Of a stretch of DNA of 64,000 nucleotides, positions 61,836 to 64,000 are shown piece after piece (position 1 is the stretch's first letter; every line of letters begins with the position of its first letter). The stretch lies in contig OZ241874.1 in NCBI GenBank assembly GCA_965203305.1, forward strand, positions 1,178,001 through 1,242,000, given 5' to 3'. The position numbers were made by a program, and so were the translations under genes. The notes beneath the pieces were generated by a model that saw only the letters and a list, made by a program, of their open reading frames with translations, did no database searches and was not told the DNA's origin. This stretch comes from Bin80 sp965203305 (lineage in GTDB: Bacteria; Bacteroidota; Rhodothermia; Rhodothermales; Bin80).

Positions 61836-62984
61836 ATGAAGCCAAGAGTCCTTGTTGCCATGAGTGGTGGAGTTGACTCTTCTGTCGCTGCGGTGCTTCT
61901 TCACAAGCAGGGATACGAGGTGATTGGCATCACAATGAAAACATGGGATTACAGCAGCAGTACCCCGCGGAAAAGTGGCAAGGAAGTTGGCTGCTGCACT
62001 CTGGAATCCATGAATGATGCACGGCAGGTTTCCCTGACACATGGATTTACGCATTTCATTATTGATATCCGAAAGGAGTTTGGAGACTGGGTGATTGAAC
62101 GATTCACGGAAGAGTATCTGGTTGGCCGGACTCCGAACCCCTGTGTTCTCTGCAATACACATATCAAATGGGATGCACTGCTGCGGCGGGCAGATGATCT
62201 GGGGTGTATGTATATAGCTACAGGGCATTATGCCCAGGTGCGCAAAGAGGGCGGGCGGCATGTTTTATCTTGCGGGCTGGATCTCAGCAAGGACCAGAGT
62301 TACGCACTCTGGGGACTTCCACAAGATCATCTGGCAAGGACAGTCTTTCCTCTTGGACAGTACAAAAAATCCAAAATCAGAGAGCTTGCTGAGGAGTTCG
62401 GACTCAAGGCTATTGCCCGGAAACCGGACTCCTATGAAATCTGCTTCATTCCAGATAATGACTACAGGCGTTTTTTGCGGGACCGTGTGCCCGGGCTTGA
62501 CAGGCAGGTGGGCAATGGACCAATTGTTCTGTCGGATGGCACTGAGGTCGGCCGTCATCAAGGATACCCATTCTACACGATTGGGCAACGACATGGACTC
62601 AATCTTGCCCTGGGATATCCCGTCTACGTATCTGCAATAGATTCCGAAACCAACACAATTACAGTTGGTCCGCGTGAGGAGCTCCTGAAGCAGACTCTGA
62701 TTGCAAACAAGATAAATTTGATCAAATCCGCGACCATATCCAGCGAGAGGCCTGCAAGAGCCAAGATTCGCTACAACGACCCCGGTGCCCCCTGTCTGGT
62801 AAGCCAGACAGCAGAAGATGAGCTTCGGGTTTCATTCATGGATTCGCGAGGTGCAATTACCCCGGGACAATCTGTTGTGGTCTATGAAGGAGAAGATGTG
62901 CTGGGCGGTGGCTGGATTCAGCATGTTCTTGCGGAATCCGACAGGATCCCCGAACCCTCAATAACGCGGGATGAGACTCCCTGA
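61836..62984 (+). CDS. mnmA: tRNA-specific 2-thiouridylase
   Basis: 382 residues from the ATG at 61836; the frame is open from 61737 inside the SDR gene. PP-loop AMSGGVDSSVAAVLL (about 8-22), catalytic PNPCVLCN and SYEICFIPD, YTIGQRHGL, and C-terminal beta-barrels. It thiolates U34 of Lys, Glu and Gln tRNAs with sulfur from a relay. Length normal. Confidence 0.96.
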   Translation: MKPRVLVAMSGGVDSSVAAVLLHKQGYEVIGITMKTWDYSSSTPRKSGKEVGCCTLESMNDARQVSLTHGFTHFIIDIRKEFGDWVIERFTEEYLVGRTPNPCVLCNTHIKWDALLRRADDLGCMYIATGHYAQVRKEGGRHVLSCGLDLSKDQSYALWGLPQDHLARTVFPLGQYKKSKIRELAEEFGLKAIARKPDSYEICFIPDNDYRRFLRDRVPGLDRQVGNGPIVLSDGTEVGRHQGYPFYTIGQRHGLNLALGYPVYVSAIDSETNTITVGPREELLKQTLIANKINLIKSATISSERPARAKIRYNDPGAPCLVSQTAEDELRVSFMDSRGAITPGQSVVVYEGEDVLGGGWIQHVLAESDRIPEPSITRDETP

Positions 62985-63064
62985 TGGTCGTTCTGATTCC
63001 TGCGGTGCACCTCTCATCTGGCAACTCACGTATTCAAGTACCATATTCTACTTTTTGAATAGTT

Positions 63065-63301
63065 ATGAACAATGAGATTCAAGGCGAGGGGATAGTTGTG
63101 AAGAAAGAAATTGAAGGAGGGTTCTTCGGTATTGAGGCCAAAACTGGTGCAAAATACTACCCCCTGCGTCCGTTGCATAAAAAGTTGCAGGTGGATGGGA
63201 TCACCGTGAGGTTTATACTTAGACCAGAGCAGGGAATCATGACAACAGTAATGTGGGGAATACCTGTATCCGTGATCAGCATTGAAAGAACTGACTCCTG
63301 A
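63065..63301 (+). CDS. Small beta-rich conserved protein
   Basis: 78 residues: GEGIVVKKEIEGGFFGIEA, KYYPLRPL and TTVMWGIPVSVISIE. The pattern of short strands with GGFxGI and MWGxP resembles a small family of bacterial proteins of unknown function. It follows mnmA by 80 bases. No signal peptide or membrane segment. Confidence 0.7.
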   Translation: MNNEIQGEGIVVKKEIEGGFFGIEAKTGAKYYPLRPLHKKLQVDGITVRFILRPEQGIMTTVMWGIPVSVISIERTDS

Positions 63302-63514
63302 AGCTGGGCAGCCTTTTCCCATGAATATGCAGACGAGGGGACTGGCACATCGCCAAGAGTGAAGCACATCATATACTTTTCAGGTTGAGTGATACGCCAG
63401 AAAGGGATGTGATCTCTGAGAGAGTATCCCGTTTCACAAGTTGCAACGGAGCTGCGTCGTCCATCCCGGGTGCCCGCAGGCTACATCTGCTCGTGCGTAA
63501 TGCACACCCACTTT
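63302..63514. other. Convergent gap, 213 bases
   Basis: No terminator with a T-run or other feature was recognised. Confidence 0.35.
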
Positions 63515-64000
63515 TTACTTGAGAAGAATCATGGATTTTACACCGACCATGTTTCCGTTGGCTTCCATCCGGTAAATGTACTGCCCGCTGCTTGCTGCCG
63601 ACGCATCCCACTGGATTTGATGGGTGCCCCTCGTGTATGCTTGATCCGTGAGCGTCGCTACTTTACGCCCCAGCACATCAAAGACCGTGACCCGAACATG
63701 GCTGTTATCTGCCACCCTGAAGGAAATATTTGTGGTTGGATTGAACGGGTTTGGATAGTTTCCATCTAGTTCAAAAGAGTTCGGTAATTCGGATGCCTCC
63801 TCCCTGGAAGCAGTTTGTACCTGCGCAATGTCCAGGGTCCATACCCCCCGTCCGTGTGTAGCCACCACCATTTCGTTGTCAACGATGCGGAGTCGCCAGA
63901 TACTCACGGCGGGAAGTTCGTTGTCGGCGTAACTCCAGGTTTGTCCATGATCTCTGGATGCAAAGAGTCCCAGATCCGTTCCGACCCAGATGATTTTTGG
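63515..64000 (-). CDS. Secreted sortilin/BNR-repeat-like protein with type IX sorting domain, C-terminal part
   Basis: 161 codons in frame with the right edge, so the 5' part is outside the window. The first residues (IIWVGTDLGLFASRDHGQTW, then HGRGVWTLDI) are propeller blades of the BNR/sortilin-like kind found in extracellular glycosidases. The tail has NYPNPFNPTTNISF, VTVFDVLGRKVATL and SSGQYIYRMEANG, a classical type IX secretion sorting domain. The protein should be exported and cleaved or anchored at the surface. The C-terminus MVGVKSMILLK is normal for the domain. Confidence 0.9.
   Translation of the reverse strand, partial: PKIIWVGTDLGLFASRDHGQTWSYADNELPAVSIWRLRIVDNEMVVATHGRGVWTLDIAQVQTASREEASELPNSFELDGNYPNPFNPTTNISFRVADNSHVRVTVFDVLGRKVATLTDQAYTRGTHQIQWDASAASSGQYIYRMEANGNMVGVKSMILLK

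Overview
The window looks like a chromosomal segment of a Gram-negative member of the Bacteroidota/Rhodothermota/Balneolota (FCB) group. Two proteins end in a type IX secretion (Por) sorting domain with a YPNPF motif (10024-11373 and 63515-64000). Other pointers are a DUF4270 lipoprotein beside a starch-synthase-like gene, a glucosamine-6-phosphate deaminase fused to a PIG-L/LmbE domain, an LptD-like protein, an Mla lipid-transport operon, and a topoisomerase I without obvious C-terminal zinc fingers. No rRNA, tRNA or CRISPR array was seen.

Layout. 1-3.7 kb: 5' part of pyruvate phosphate dikinase (minus) and topA. 3.8-6.2 kb: the most unusual part. A promoter-like sequence runs into three perfect 54-bp tandem repeats, each able to fold into a hairpin, followed by an intrinsic terminator and then a NYN (PIN-like) nuclease gene. 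This is the layout of a type III toxin-antitoxin locus, but with a different toxin fold. A second NYN gene, fused to a cold-shock-like domain, follows. 6.7-9.8 kb: a decaying leucine-rich-repeat gene carrying a 288-bp MITE-like insertion, and a broken HtrA/DegP gene. 10-23.5 kb: housekeeping (secreted FG-GAP protein, rsgA, lon, cysteine synthase-like, DUF3467, LptF/G permease, sucC, GNAT, lptD, ROK kinase, ftsB-like). 23.8-27.2 kb: a Fic protein between the ftsB-like gene and eno, two copies of a dispersed intergenic repeat, and a frameshifted ankyrin gene. 27.4-32 kb: envelope operon (starch-synthase-like, DUF4270, outer-membrane protein, TPR).

32.6-35.5 kb: a large single-chain nuclease/adenine-methylase gene broken by two single-base frameshifts, one at an A8 tract. 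35.5-38.8 kb: nagB-lmbE fusion, msrA, DUF1080 protein. 39.4-43.3 kb: a complete Gabija defence pair (gajA, gajB), followed by a second MITE copy in opposite orientation. 43.8-56.4 kb: NPP-type phosphodiesterase with an NTF2-like tail, PLDc_N protein, dusB, DUF445, HD hydrolase, mlaDFE, radA, an ECF sigma/anti-sigma operon with two paralogous secreted coiled-coil proteins, and apt. 56.5-60.9 kb: wreckage of a type I restriction system (HsdR fragment, HsdS, AAA fragment), a DNA methyltransferase fused to an HNH nuclease, and an unknown gene. 61-64 kb: SDR, mnmA, a small conserved protein, and the 3' end of a secreted sortilin/BNR-like protein.

Overall, single defence or conflict modules (NYN locus, Fic, single-chain R-M, Gabija, type I remnant, methylase-HNH) are scattered among housekeeping genes, several are decaying, and two small repeat families sit near them. 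Several indel calls could be assembly errors; reads would be needed to tell.
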